Below, in pieces: positions 1-8,467 of a stretch of DNA of 64,000 bases (position 1 is the stretch's first letter; each line of letters begins with the position of its first letter). Below the pieces are notes generated by a model that saw nothing but the letters and a program-made list of their open reading frames with translations, ran no database searches and was not told where the DNA came from. This DNA comes from Martinezella rhizogenes (GTDB lineage: Bacteria > Pseudomonadota > Alphaproteobacteria > Rhizobiales > Rhizobiaceae): contig JAAMEZ010000036.1 in NCBI GenBank assembly GCA_013322215.1, positions 992,001-1,056,000 on the forward strand. The letters run 5' to 3'. Made by a program: the position numbers and the translations under genes.

Positions 1-1
1 G

Positions 2-517
2 TTGAGATGCGGGGGCGGGTGGCATTTGCTACAGATCCCGCAATTTTGCAGCGGAGTGCTGCGCAAGCCGCTGCTCTATCTCAGTCTCTATTTGAAGACA
101 CACAGGGCGTAATACTATCGCCCGCTGCAAGAAGTTCGTGAACAAGGCAATTGGGAGGCTTGGCTCGATTTCTTTCTCACCGGTATTGCTGACACCGCTA
201 ATCAGGCGTTCGACGCCGCCACCCGGATTGTCGATGTGTTCAAGGAAGACCGTGAGCGGATCACAACAGAAAGCGATCGCGCGGGTTCAGCGCTTCGCAT
301 TCATGATCCTTTTCGGCAAAATCCGTTCTTTACAGCCAATCAGCTCGTTCAGAAGACAGGCTTATCCGCGCCCACAGTCAACGCGGCGCTCACAGACCTG
401 GAACGCTTCGGCATTATCGAGGAAGTGACGGGTCGCAAGTGGAGGAGAGTTTTTAGCTATAGACGGTATCTCGCAATTCTGAGCGAGGGTACCGATCCCT
501 TGCTTGCGACGGCGTGA
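2..517 (+). pseudogene. Fic family protein, C-terminal remnant
   Basis: Fic proteins transfer AMP or related groups to target proteins. Only the C-terminal half is in the window. From about position 44 the frame reads like the region after the Fic active site (GVLRKPLLYLSLYLK), then meets an in-frame TAA at 110-112 exactly where the family continues with a glutamate before YYR, and resumes with WLDFFLTGIADTA and a C-terminal winged helix (TANQLVQKTGLSAPTVNAAL) ending at 517. The catalytic HPFxxGNGR motif is absent; the left edge cuts the gene and the first 40 bases do not match the family. The 93-residue piece after position 236 could in theory be translated from GTG but lacks catalysis. Family assignment is from memory of Fic proteins. 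Confidence 0.7.
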
Positions 518-706
518 CAAGCTCAAAAAGCTTGCGGGCCGGTGGTTCGATTCCCTTCAAAAGCAAGCCTACTTTGCTACCGCTGTTGGAAGCTCGTCGA
601 TGAGCGAATGGCGGTCGCCGCGCTTGCTGTCGCGACGTTCTGGTGAAGATCTTACAAAAGGCCGCAATCATTGAAGATAATTCTGATGAGCGGCAGCGCG
701 AGTGCA

Positions 707-901
707 CTACCTCAAGACCGCGTGCGTCATTTCCTTGAGCGCCGCCACAATGACAATCTGCTGCGCTTTCCTGCGTAAACGATCGGGAAAGTTCAGCGCT
801 CGGGCGACATGGGATGGCTCTTCGTCGAAGCCGGCAATACCAATGGCATCGCAGACATCGCGCTTGCCGGTATAGGCTTGAAGCCCGATGATGGTGTAGC
901 C
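707..901 (-). pseudogene. Unrecognised coding remnant
   Basis: On the minus strand a 64-codon stretch is open between a TGA at 902-904 and a TAG at 707-709. It has no start codon but strong codon bias and a protein-like reading (GLQAYTGKRDVCDAIGIAGF, then ALNFPDRLRRKAQQIVIVAA). This looks like the C-terminal end of a once functional gene whose upstream part is gone. I do not recognise the family. It lies antisense to the leader of the monooxygenase gene that begins at 941. Confidence 0.35.
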
Positions 902-940
902 TCAGGTGTTGAAGACAGGAGCTTATTTGAGGAATTGCAC

Positions 941-2092
941 ATGGCTGATGAGGAGACGGTCATAATCGGTGCAGGCCCGGCGGGGTTGGCATGTGCCGCG
1001 GCACTCCGGTCAAGAGGCTGCCGCTCCTTAATCCTTGAAGCGACGAACAGGCTCGGCGCCTCGTGGCGGCGGCACTATGATCGTCTTCATCTCCATACTG
1101 ATAAAAGTTACTCAGCGCTTCCGGGAAGACCGATGCCCGCCGGTTTTCCAAGATATCCGTCGCGACTGCAGGTCATCGAGTACCTCGAAAACTATGCGCG
1201 GGCAAACAACCTTCGAATTCTCACCGACAAGGCCGTCGCTCGTGTAGCCAAAAAGACTGACTGGATTGTCGAGACCACAGAGGGCGATGTGTTCGAGGCG
1301 CGAGCTGTCGTAATCGCGACCGGTCTATCGAAGGCTCCTGTCAGACCACACTGGACCGGTCAGAACAATTTTCCAGGAAACATTATCCACTCTTCCGAAT
1401 ACCGGAACGCGTCTGCCCTCGGCGCAGGTCGAATCCTGATAGTTGGCTTCGGAAACTCGGCGGGAGAGATTGCGCTGGAATGCGCCGAAGCGGGTCTTGA
1501 TGTTGCCATGTCGGTCCGCGGCCCGGTCAATGTCGTTCCAAGGGAGATATTAGGCGTGCCAAGCGCGACGATCGCCATCCTTCAACAACGCTTTCCGTAC
1601 AGAATGGTTGATGCAGTTAACGCGCCTTTTCTACATCTACGCTACCACGATATCGAGAAACTGGGTCTCAAGCGCTCCCAGAAAGGCCCTCTGACCACGA
1701 TGATAGAGCAAGGCCGGACTCCCTTGATCGATATTGGTACCATTGCGAAGATCAGAGATGGTCGGATCAAGATGTTCCCCGGCATCGAAATGTCGGACGG
1801 TGCCAACGTGCTCTTCGCCAATGATCGATCGGCGGAATTCGATGCGATTGTGCTGGCGACAGGTTATCGGCCGTCTTTGGAGACACTTCTGCCGGATTTG
1901 GCAGACCGGCTTTCGAATGGCGGGAAGCCGGCCAGGGACGAGCTTCAACCGGGAAAGGACAATTTGTACTTCTGCGGCTTCAATCCTGCCACCACGGGCC
2001 TTCTTCGCCAGATTGGGATCGAGGCATTGCAGATCGCAAAGTCGATCGCAGCGACGGCCCGCGCGCAAATCGTTTCGTCTGGACGGAGCTGA
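941..2092 (+). CDS. Flavin-containing monooxygenase (class B, FMO/YUCCA-like)
   Basis: Predicted FAD- and NADPH-dependent monooxygenase of 383 residues. The FAD-binding fold starts at once (GAGPAG, residues 10-15), the FMO signature FxGxxxHxxxY is intact at residues 143-153 (FPGNIIHSSEY), the NADPH site is GFGNSAG at 168-174, and a late ATGYRP motif completes the set. I start at ATG 941, with GAGG 7-11 bases upstream, because the frame open to 809 adds about 44 residues before the Rossmann fold and overlaps an antisense gene remnant. Plant YUCCA enzymes with this layout make auxin from indole-3-pyruvate; bacterial relatives oxidise N or S atoms in varied substrates. The substrate is not readable from sequence. 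Confidence 0.8.
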   Translation: MADEETVIIGAGPAGLACAAALRSRGCRSLILEATNRLGASWRRHYDRLHLHTDKSYSALPGRPMPAGFPRYPSRLQVIEYLENYARANNLRILTDKAVARVAKKTDWIVETTEGDVFEARAVVIATGLSKAPVRPHWTGQNNFPGNIIHSSEYRNASALGAGRILIVGFGNSAGEIALECAEAGLDVAMSVRGPVNVVPREILGVPSATIAILQQRFPYRMVDAVNAPFLHLRYHDIEKLGLKRSQKGPLTTMIEQGRTPLIDIGTIAKIRDGRIKMFPGIEMSDGANVLFANDRSAEFDAIVLATGYRPSLETLLPDLADRLSNGGKPARDELQPGKDNLYFCGFNPATTGLLRQIGIEALQIAKSIAATARAQIVSSGRS

Positions 2093-2320
2093 GCTGGCCC
2101 AAAACAGATAGGTTGGCGCAGCTCCACGGTCTCGGTCGGGACGGTCCAAAAGCTCAATTTAAATGCGCGGCGATGACGCCTTGATAGCTTCCCGAAGATG
2201 ACGGCAGCGTCAGTCAGGATGTTAGCGAGCTTTTGTGCAAGCCCGGCGCTCGGGCTGGCGGGCTGGAACATTATTCCACTTTGGCAGTTGATCATGAGAG
2301 AAATCAAGGAGGATACGCAA

Positions 2321-2611
2321 ATGCGAAAGATAATTATTGCCTGCGCGGCCGCCATCACCATCGGTGCTGCTTTGCCTGCGGCTGCGGAAGAGGTCATCGT
2401 CGACGGGCCTTCCTATGATCAAGGCTATCGTCACCATCGCCATCACCATCCGTATGTTGCGCTAAGCGATCGGGGCATCGCTGTCGGATCGGTTCGCGAT
2501 CGTGACCGTTACGATCGCTATAATGATCGTGGCCGATGCACGACAAGGAGCGTTACCCGCACGGATGAAAACGGCGATCAGGTCACCAAAACCATGAGGC
2601 GCTGTGAATAA
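2321..2611 (+). CDS. Small secreted protein, histidine/arginine-rich
   Basis: A 96-residue protein with a clear Sec signal peptide (MRKIIIACAAAITIGAALPA, cleavage likely after AAA at about residue 22). The mature part holds a histidine cluster (YRHHRHHHPY), an Arg/Asp repeat-like stretch (DRDRYDRYNDRGR) and two cysteines that could form a disulphide. ATG 2321 is preceded by a strong AAGGAGG. Such small periplasmic proteins are common in Rhizobiales; no function is known to me. The histidines could bind metal, which is inference only. Confidence 0.7.
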   Translation: MRKIIIACAAAITIGAALPAAAEEVIVDGPSYDQGYRHHRHHHPYVALSDRGIAVGSVRDRDRYDRYNDRGRCTTRSVTRTDENGDQVTKTMRRCE

Positions 2612-2661
2612 CAGCGCCGATGCGGGTGCTTGCTCCCAACCCGTTGAATCATCGGAGAGGA

Positions 2662-2699
2662 TCGAGTGCGGGGTAACCAGCATAAACTTCCGCACTCGA
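2662..2699. terminator. Hairpin after the small secreted protein gene
   Basis: Perfect 10-bp arms TCGAGTGCGG (2662-2671) and CCGCACTCGA (2690-2699) with an 18-base loop, 50 bases after the stop at 2611. No T-run follows, so an intrinsic terminator is only a possibility. Confidence 0.4.
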
Positions 2700-2892
2700 A
2701 CGGCGTAAACCGATCGCCCCCCCTTTGAATAGCGCCCCCGTCTTCAAACGCTGGATAAGACCCGAATTGGCCGGCACCGTGAAGCCGAGCCCTAGATCCA
2801 AGTCCGAGCCGGCCCGCCCGGACCTGCCTGCATCAGCGGACGAATGATCCGAACCAGCGAACGCCTTGCGGGTTTCTTCCAACAGCGGGATC

Positions 2893-3762
2893 TCAGGCCC
2901 CGGTCGCTATCGCGACCGCGAAGTCGCGATAGCTGTGCAGCGGGCGATCCAAAATCGTCGTCAGCCGCTCGACGTCGCCGATCTCGGGAATCATGCCATC
3001 GCTGACGTAGTGTTCCGCCATCAGGCGCATCTCATAGGCCATCCACTTGGGCATGAAGCCCGCCATGTTTTGCTCGAATCCGCTGGGATCGTCGCCGCCG
3101 TAGACAACCGGGCGACCGAGCAGATCCGACCAGATCTTCGCAACGTCCGGGCCGGTCAGCGTGTCGGGGCCGACCAAATTGATCGTCTCGATCGGCAGCT
3201 TGCCTGGAGCCTGATCGCGACGGATCAGCTCGATCGCGGCAACCTCGGCGATATCGCGGGCGTCCACCATGGCAATACCCTTGCCGCCGATCGGCATCGG
3301 ATAGACGCCGTGATTGAGAATCACGTCCTTGATCATCAGCTCATTGTCGATGAAATAAGTTGGGCGCAGGATGGTGGCGCTGAAGCCCATCTGCACGAGC
3401 ATGCGCTCGGCGCCGAACTTGACAGCGAAATGCGGCACGTTCACTGCCCGATCGGCTTCGAACACCGACAGATAGACGACCCGTTCCACGCCCACCTCGC
3501 GGGCGATATTGAGCGTGATGATGGCCTGGGTGAATTCATCGCCGGTAACTGCGTTTAGCAGGAAGAGAGTGCTTACGCCATGGAAGGCGCAGCGCAGCGC
3601 ATCGATGTCGAACAGGTCGCCTTGAGCGACTTCGACACCGGCTGGCGCATTGGCCTTCGAGGGATCGCGAGTCAGCACGCGGACCTTTGCGCCGCGCTTG
3701 ACGAGTTGATCGACGACGTGGTGGCCGACACGGCCGGTGGCGCCAGTAACGAGGATGGTCAT
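2893..3762 (-). CDS. NmrA-family NAD(P)-binding protein
   Basis: A 289-residue atypical short-chain dehydrogenase. It begins with the NAD(P) fold motif TGATGRVG (residues 6-13) and continues with the RVLTRDPSKA segment that contacts the cofactor. NmrA-like proteins act as NAD(P)H-dependent quinone/azo reductases or redox sensors; the substrate is not predictable here. ATG at 3762 has GGAG 9 bases upstream. It is divergent from the LysR gene starting at 3867, with about 100 bases between, the usual layout for a LysR-controlled target. Confidence 0.85.
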   Translation of the reverse strand: MTILVTGATGRVGHHVVDQLVKRGAKVRVLTRDPSKANAPAGVEVAQGDLFDIDALRCAFHGVSTLFLLNAVTGDEFTQAIITLNIAREVGVERVVYLSVFEADRAVNVPHFAVKFGAERMLVQMGFSATILRPTYFIDNELMIKDVILNHGVYPMPIGGKGIAMVDARDIAEVAAIELIRRDQAPGKLPIETINLVGPDTLTGPDVAKIWSDLLGRPVVYGGDDPSGFEQNMAGFMPKWMAYEMRLMAEHYVSDGMIPEIGDVERLTTILDRPLHSYRDFAVAIATGA

Positions 3763-3866
3763 TGTGGTTACTCCGGTTGGGGTTCAGTTGACAGCCATCA
3801 AGTTAATGATCCACATTGATCCCGATAGACGCTATATCTGGACGCACCGTCTCACTGGTGGAACGC

Positions 3867-4757
3867 ATGGATCTGCTCGCTCTCGCCGATTTCAATCTGG
3901 TTGCCCGCCACGGCGGGTTCGGCAAGGCCGCTCGCGCTGCCGGCCGTCCGAAGGCAACCTTGTCGCGGCGGGTGGCCGAGCTGGAGGCAAGCCTCGAGCT
4001 GCGCCTGTTCGAGCGCGGTGCACGGGCGCTGAAGCTCACGGAGGAGGGGCGGACCCTCTTCGCGCGAACAGGGGCGCTGTTGACCGAGCTTGAGGAAACG
4101 ACAAGGGCGATCGCATCGGGCGGACATAGCCCCCGCGGTCGATTGCGGATCAGCGCACCGCTGCTGTTTTCGCAGACGGCGTTGGGAAGGCTAGCGGCTG
4201 GATTCGTGCTGAAATACCCCGAAGTTCAGCTCGAGATCACGACGGAAGACCGGGCTGTCGACATGATTGAAGAAGCCTACGATCTGGTCATTCGCGTCAA
4301 TCCGGAGCCGGATGAAAGTCTTGTCGGCCGCGTTTTCCTACGCGATCGGCTGGTCGTCGTGGCAAGTCCCGACCTGCAGCGCCCCTCAGACGGCGAACCG
4401 GTACCAGCTGTGGTGCGTGGCACAATCAACCAGATTGAAACGTGGGAGGTAACGACGCCTTTGGGCAAGTCGCGTCTCGCGGCAAAGCCGGTTTTGAGCC
4501 TCTCCTCATTCACCATGGTTCGCGATGCCGTTCGCGCCGGGGTCGGCGCGGCACGTTTGCCCCTATCGCTCGCCATCCCCGATCTGGCCGCTGACATGCT
4601 TGTCAGCTGGGGCGAGGTGGAGGGATTTGAGACCGCGCTTTGGGCACTTTATCCGACACGGAGGCTCCTTAGCGCCCGAGTGTCGACGTTCCTGGACTAT
4701 CTGAAGGACGTATTTCCGAAAGGGGCGCCTGAGGAACTTGCCGCCTATGTGGGATGA
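3867..4757 (+). CDS. LysR-family transcriptional regulator
   Basis: 296 residues with an N-terminal winged helix-turn-helix (residues about 3-60, GKAARAAGRPKATLSRRVAE) and a LysR substrate-binding domain. I chose ATG 3867 (MDLLALADFN), where the family's conserved N-terminus begins; a GTG three codons earlier is possible and the frame is open back to 3816. It probably controls the divergent NmrA gene at 2893-3762, as is typical of LysR pairs. The effector is unknown. Confidence 0.88.
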   Translation: MDLLALADFNLVARHGGFGKAARAAGRPKATLSRRVAELEASLELRLFERGARALKLTEEGRTLFARTGALLTELEETTRAIASGGHSPRGRLRISAPLLFSQTALGRLAAGFVLKYPEVQLEITTEDRAVDMIEEAYDLVIRVNPEPDESLVGRVFLRDRLVVVASPDLQRPSDGEPVPAVVRGTINQIETWEVTTPLGKSRLAAKPVLSLSSFTMVRDAVRAGVGAARLPLSLAIPDLAADMLVSWGEVEGFETALWALYPTRRLLSARVSTFLDYLKDVFPKGAPEELAAYVG

Positions 4758-4923
4758 TGCCGCTTTGCCGAAGCGAAAGCGTGCACGGACCAATCAATCA
4801 GGCTCGCCTCGCCGTTGCCCAGGCGTGGATGCATCAGAAGCGGCAAAAGCTGCGTGAACGGTCTCCGGATATTCACCGATCACATTCGAGCCTGTTAAGT
4901 CTGCGGCTGAGTGCCGGTAAATA

Positions 4924-5190
4924 TTAGCCGCACACAGGCTTCCGCCCGCTCTTCAGCGGCTTAACCGAGACGAGATGGTCGGCCACCGGAACGAAGAACT
5001 CCGAGATATCGCAAGACAGCGCTTCAGCGATCTTCTCAAGGGTCGTGACCGTCGGGTTCTTATTGCCGCGCTCAAGATAGCCCACGTAGGCACGCCCAAC
5101 ATTGGCCTCAAGCGCTAGGTTATCCTGCGAGATTCCCCGCATAACCCGTATTCACCTCAGATTCAGTGCCATTCGCTGCCGTACATCCAT
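4924..5190 (-). pseudogene. XRE-family regulator interrupted by a TGA codon
   Basis: The family-typical N-terminus is readable from ATG at 5190-5188 (MDVRQRMALNLR), then comes TGA at 5154-5152 followed by IRVMRGISQDNLALEANVG and the rest of a Cro/C1 helix-turn-helix (YVGYLERGNKNPTVTTLEKI) to 4924. The TGA sits where relatives have arginine (CGA), so one base change explains it. A 72-residue protein could still start at the ATG at 5142 and would keep the recognition helix but lose part of helix 1. The stop may be a true mutation or a sequencing error. Confidence 0.75.
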
Positions 5191-5320
5191 GGCGGAAACA
5201 CAACATTTGGCAGCTCATAAAGCCACGTATTATAAAACTGGGAAAGGTGACATTGAACGAACTGCTCAACGAACAAAGGGCGCTAGCTCCTGATCGATCC
5301 AATCGTGGAGCCGGCGCCAA

Positions 5321-5761
5321 TCAGATCACGCCCTTCTTAAGGATGAAGTTCCCATAGGGACGTGATTCCGCTGTCTGGATAACTGCAAATGCTCGCATCG
5401 CGATGGGATAATAGGCGAACCTTTCGACAGGCTGGCTCACTATCAAACGCCCCTCTGCCTGACTGCACTCGGCGATGACGTCTCTGTGCACTTCCAGCAA
5501 CTCACCTGGTGCATCGGTGGCCTCCATATGCATGAGTGGCGCTTCAACGAACGTATCCAAAGGCATCATCTGAAGTATCCCGCGAACCGCAGTCGGCGCA
5601 TCGATACCTTCCAAGATGACGAGCTTTCCGCTGGTGGTCTGAGCCGACACGCGAAAGCCCGAGAAATTTCGATCTACGATCGCCAGTTCGTCGCCATGAC
5701 CCATGGAGGCCATAATCCATAATATGTCGGCCGTAATGAACGGCGGAACACCCTTCAGCAT
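5321..5761 (-). CDS. RbsD/FucU-family sugar mutarotase
   Basis: 146 residues. FucU/RbsD proteins interconvert sugar anomers (L-fucose, ribose) after uptake. The N-terminus MLKGVPPFITADILWIMASM is the family signature, followed by GHGDELAIVD with the conserved histidine (residue 22) and aspartates; it reads closer to FucU than to RbsD. ATG 5761 is supported by GGGAGG; the longer frame to 5794 lacks one. It is divergent from the LacI-ABC operon at 5955-10553 and shares its promoter region, so it should serve the same imported sugar. Confidence 0.88.
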   Translation of the reverse strand: MLKGVPPFITADILWIMASMGHGDELAIVDRNFSGFRVSAQTTSGKLVILEGIDAPTAVRGILQMMPLDTFVEAPLMHMEATDAPGELLEVHRDVIAECSQAEGRLIVSQPVERFAYYPIAMRAFAVIQTAESRPYGNFILKKGVI

Positions 5762-5818
5762 GACAATTCCCTCCCAGGAGATCATCTCCGACAAGAACGA
5801 TAATCAGAAAAAAACGAT

Positions 5819-5848
5819 TGCGCAAACGTTTCGATGACGCTAGCGTTG
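5819..5848. promoter_or_regulatory. Candidate LacI-type operator in divergent promoter
   Basis: Two palindromic cores lie side by side between the mutarotase and LacI genes: AAACGTTT (5824-5831) within CGCAAACGTTTCGAT, and ACGCTAGCGT (5837-5846). LacI/GalR regulators bind sites with a central CG such as AAACGTTT. The position fits repression of both divergent units by the adjacent LacI protein; binding is inferred. Confidence 0.45.
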
Positions 5849-5954
5849 CCACACTAGCGGATCCTGGGAGGCCTCTTGGAGGTTGGAATTCCGCTTGGGA
5901 GGATACTTTGAAAAGCCTGTTTGTTGCGCTGCCGGTGAGAGCCGGAGTGCGCTC

Positions 5955-6953
5955 ATGACGACTATTTCCGCAGTGGCAAAGGCGGCTGGGGTTTCGGTCT
6001 CCACGGTTTCGCATGTTCTCAACAAGACGCGCTACGTCTCGCCCGAGAAGGTGAAGCTCGTGATGGATACTGTGGAGGCGATCGGATACATCCCCAATGC
6101 CCTCGCTCGTTCGCTCAAGCTTTCCTCCACGGGCACCATCGGCCTCGCGATATCGGCGATTTCGAACCCTTACTTTAGTGACATTATCTGCGCGATTGAA
6201 GCCGAATGTTCCAAGCGAGGCTTGATCGTGTTCCTGTGTGACACGCAGGATGACCCGGATCGCGAGCTGGAGCTGGTCCAGCATCTGCATCAGCGCCGCG
6301 TCGACGGCATTATTCTTGCTCCTTCGGGCGATGCTAAGAAATCGCTGGATTACCTGATCGAATCCGACCTTCCCTGTGTGCTCGTTGACAGGCTGTCCGA
6401 TAGCCGTTTCGACCAGGTCGGGACCGATAATGTCGCTGCCATTCGCACGCTCGTCGATCATCTCGTGACGCTCCATCATAAACGAGTTGGGATCATTCTT
6501 GGGCAGCCCGGTTTTGCGACGACCGTGGAGCGAATGAATGCCTTCCGGGCTGCAATGACGGAAAATGGAATAGAGGTGCCGGACGACTTGATTAGCGACA
6601 GCAATAACAACACCGCTGACGCCACTGCTTCGACGCACCGTCTGCTCGATTTGAAGGAACCGCCAACCGCCATTCTCGCATCGAACAATCTCACGATGAT
6701 CGGAGCTGTGAGGGCTATCCGGGAACGGGGACTTCGCGTCCCCGCGGATATTTCCGTGCTCGGGATCGATGATTTCGAATGGGCAGATTATTTCGAACCG
6801 CGCCTGACGCTGATGGCCCAGCCTTGCGATGAGATCGGTCGGAAGGCCGCGGACTTGCTGATCGAGCGGATAGGCAACAAGCGTCGCCCCTGCCAAACCG
6901 TTCGACTGTCGCCGGTTTTGCGACTGCGTGAATCGTGTGGAGAGGCAGCATGA
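5955..6953 (+). CDS. LacI-family transcriptional regulator
   Basis: 332 residues. The DNA-binding headpiece is at the very N-terminus (ISAVAKAAGVSVSTVSHVLN, residues 4-23), followed by a periplasmic-binding-protein-like effector domain (GTIGLAISAISNPYFSDII onward). ATG 5955 is the correct start for the family and has GGAG 7 bases before it; an upstream extension to 5883 adds only unconserved residues. The stop overlaps the start of the ABC ATPase (ATGA at 6950-6953), so it is the first gene of the importer operon and most likely its sugar-responsive repressor. Confidence 0.9.
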   Translation: MTTISAVAKAAGVSVSTVSHVLNKTRYVSPEKVKLVMDTVEAIGYIPNALARSLKLSSTGTIGLAISAISNPYFSDIICAIEAECSKRGLIVFLCDTQDDPDRELELVQHLHQRRVDGIILAPSGDAKKSLDYLIESDLPCVLVDRLSDSRFDQVGTDNVAAIRTLVDHLVTLHHKRVGIILGQPGFATTVERMNAFRAAMTENGIEVPDDLISDSNNNTADATASTHRLLDLKEPPTAILASNNLTMIGAVRAIRERGLRVPADISVLGIDDFEWADYFEPRLTLMAQPCDEIGRKAADLLIERIGNKRRPCQTVRLSPVLRLRESCGEAA

Positions 6954-8467
6954 GCGAGGTTGTTCTTTCAGCAAAAGGTGTCGTCAAGCGCTTCGGCGGG
7001 GTTCAGGCGCTGCGCGGGGTGGATTTCGAACTAAAAGTTGGCGAAATCCACGCACTGCTTGGTGAAAACGGTGCCGGAAAATCTACGTTGATGAACCTGT
7101 TGTCCGGTGTGCATACGCCGGACGAGGGAGAGATCTTCATCGACGGTAAACCCGCTCGATTTCACGGCCCGCGCGATGCGCAAGCTGCGGGTATCGCAAC
7201 GATCTTCCAGGAGTTGGACCTCGTTCCGAGCCTGAGCGTGGCCGCCAATCTCTTTCTCGGGCACGAGCTTGTTCATCCGCACGGCATGCTCGACGGTAAG
7301 GCAATGCTGCACGAGGCGCGCAAAAGGCTGGAGGCGATCGATCGATCGATCGATCCGAGCCAGCTCGTGAGTGAGCTTTCCATCGGCCAGCGTCAGGTCG
7401 TCGCCGTCGTCAAGGCGCTTTCCTACGCATCGAAAGCCCTCATTATGGATGAGCCGACGGCGGCCTTGACCGTCGGCGAAGTGGATCGGCTGTTCGACAT
7501 CATGCGTAGCCTGGCGTCCTCTGGCGTTGGCATAGTCTATATCTCCCACCGTCTTGAGGAGGTTCCTCAGATCGCTCACCGAGTAACGGTCATGCGCGAC
7601 GGCAAGGTGGCTGGTGTCACCGAACCGGACGCGCCGCAGGCCGAGCTGGTGCAGCTTCTCGTCGGACGTCCCTTGAACGAGCTTTATCCGCGCCGCGCAG
7701 ATGGTGTTGGTGACGTGCTCTTACGGATGCGGCAGGCTTCCTTCCATCCACATCGCGCGTCTCCCGGTTGGCAGGCGCCAGTCAAAGTCGATCTGGATGT
7801 TCGGCGTGGCGAAATCGTCGGGCTCGCTGGGGTTATGGGGGCGGGTCGAACCGAGCTTTTGAGCGCTCTCTATGGAGCAGGCGTGCCGGGCCATTGGCAG
7901 GGCGAGATTGCGATTGAGGGCCGGCCGGCCAGGCTCAAATCGATCGCGGCTGCGCGTAGGGCAGGGTTGGCATTCGTAACCGACGACCGGCGTGGGGCCG
8001 GCCTCATGCTGCGCATGTCGGTAGGTCTCAATCTGGTCATGTCGATCATCCGCCGGATATCACCAAATGGCTTGCTGTCTGCGCGACGCCAAGAGGATGC
8101 GATCAAGAGTTCTTTCGGCCAATTCGACATCCGTCCGAAGAATCCCGGTATCGCGGTCGGCGCTCTCTCAGGGGGCAATCAACAGAAGGTCGTTCTCGCA
8201 AAGGAAGTGCAGGGCAATCCGCGTCTATTGCTTCTCGACGAGCCGACGCGCGGCGTTGACGTCGGTGCAAAGGGAGAAATCTACACCCGCTTGCGCAAGC
8301 TTGCTTCCGAGGGATTGGGGATTCTTGTCGCTTCGAGCGAAATGCCCGAGCTGATCGGCCTGTGCGATCGAATAGTGGTTCTGCGCAACGGCTGCAGCGT
8401 TGCTGAGTTTTCTGGCGGCGTCAGCGAACATGAAGTCCTGGCGGCTGCCAACGGGAGGGAGGCCTGA
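6950..8467 (+). CDS. Sugar ABC importer ATPase, duplicated domain (RbsA type)
   Basis: 505 residues with two ABC domains, as in ribose, xylose or galactose importers of the CUT2 family. The first half has Walker A GENGAGKST (about residues 38-46), signature LSIGQRQVV and Walker B ALIMDEPTAALT. The second half has the usual degenerate Walker A (GVMGAGRTE), signature LSGGNQQKV and LLLLDEPTRGVD. ATG 6950 overlaps the LacI stop, and its own TGA overlaps the permease ATG at 8467, so translation is coupled along the operon. Confidence 0.95.
   Translation: MSEVVLSAKGVVKRFGGVQALRGVDFELKVGEIHALLGENGAGKSTLMNLLSGVHTPDEGEIFIDGKPARFHGPRDAQAAGIATIFQELDLVPSLSVAANLFLGHELVHPHGMLDGKAMLHEARKRLEAIDRSIDPSQLVSELSIGQRQVVAVVKALSYASKALIMDEPTAALTVGEVDRLFDIMRSLASSGVGIVYISHRLEEVPQIAHRVTVMRDGKVAGVTEPDAPQAELVQLLVGRPLNELYPRRADGVGDVLLRMRQASFHPHRASPGWQAPVKVDLDVRRGEIVGLAGVMGAGRTELLSALYGAGVPGHWQGEIAIEGRPARLKSIAAARRAGLAFVTDDRRGAGLMLRMSVGLNLVMSIIRRISPNGLLSARRQEDAIKSSFGQFDIRPKNPGIAVGALSGGNQQKVVLAKEVQGNPRLLLLDEPTRGVDVGAKGEIYTRLRKLASEGLGILVASSEMPELIGLCDRIVVLRNGCSVAEFSGGVSEHEVLAAANGREA

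Noticed and set aside
2649..2882. 77-codon minus-strand frame after the NmrA gene
   Set aside because: No start signal or recognised family; overlaps a hairpin. May be a remnant but cannot be supported.
5544..6974. 476-codon minus-strand frame over LacI and mutarotase genes
   Set aside because: No family resemblance, and it overlaps two well supported genes.
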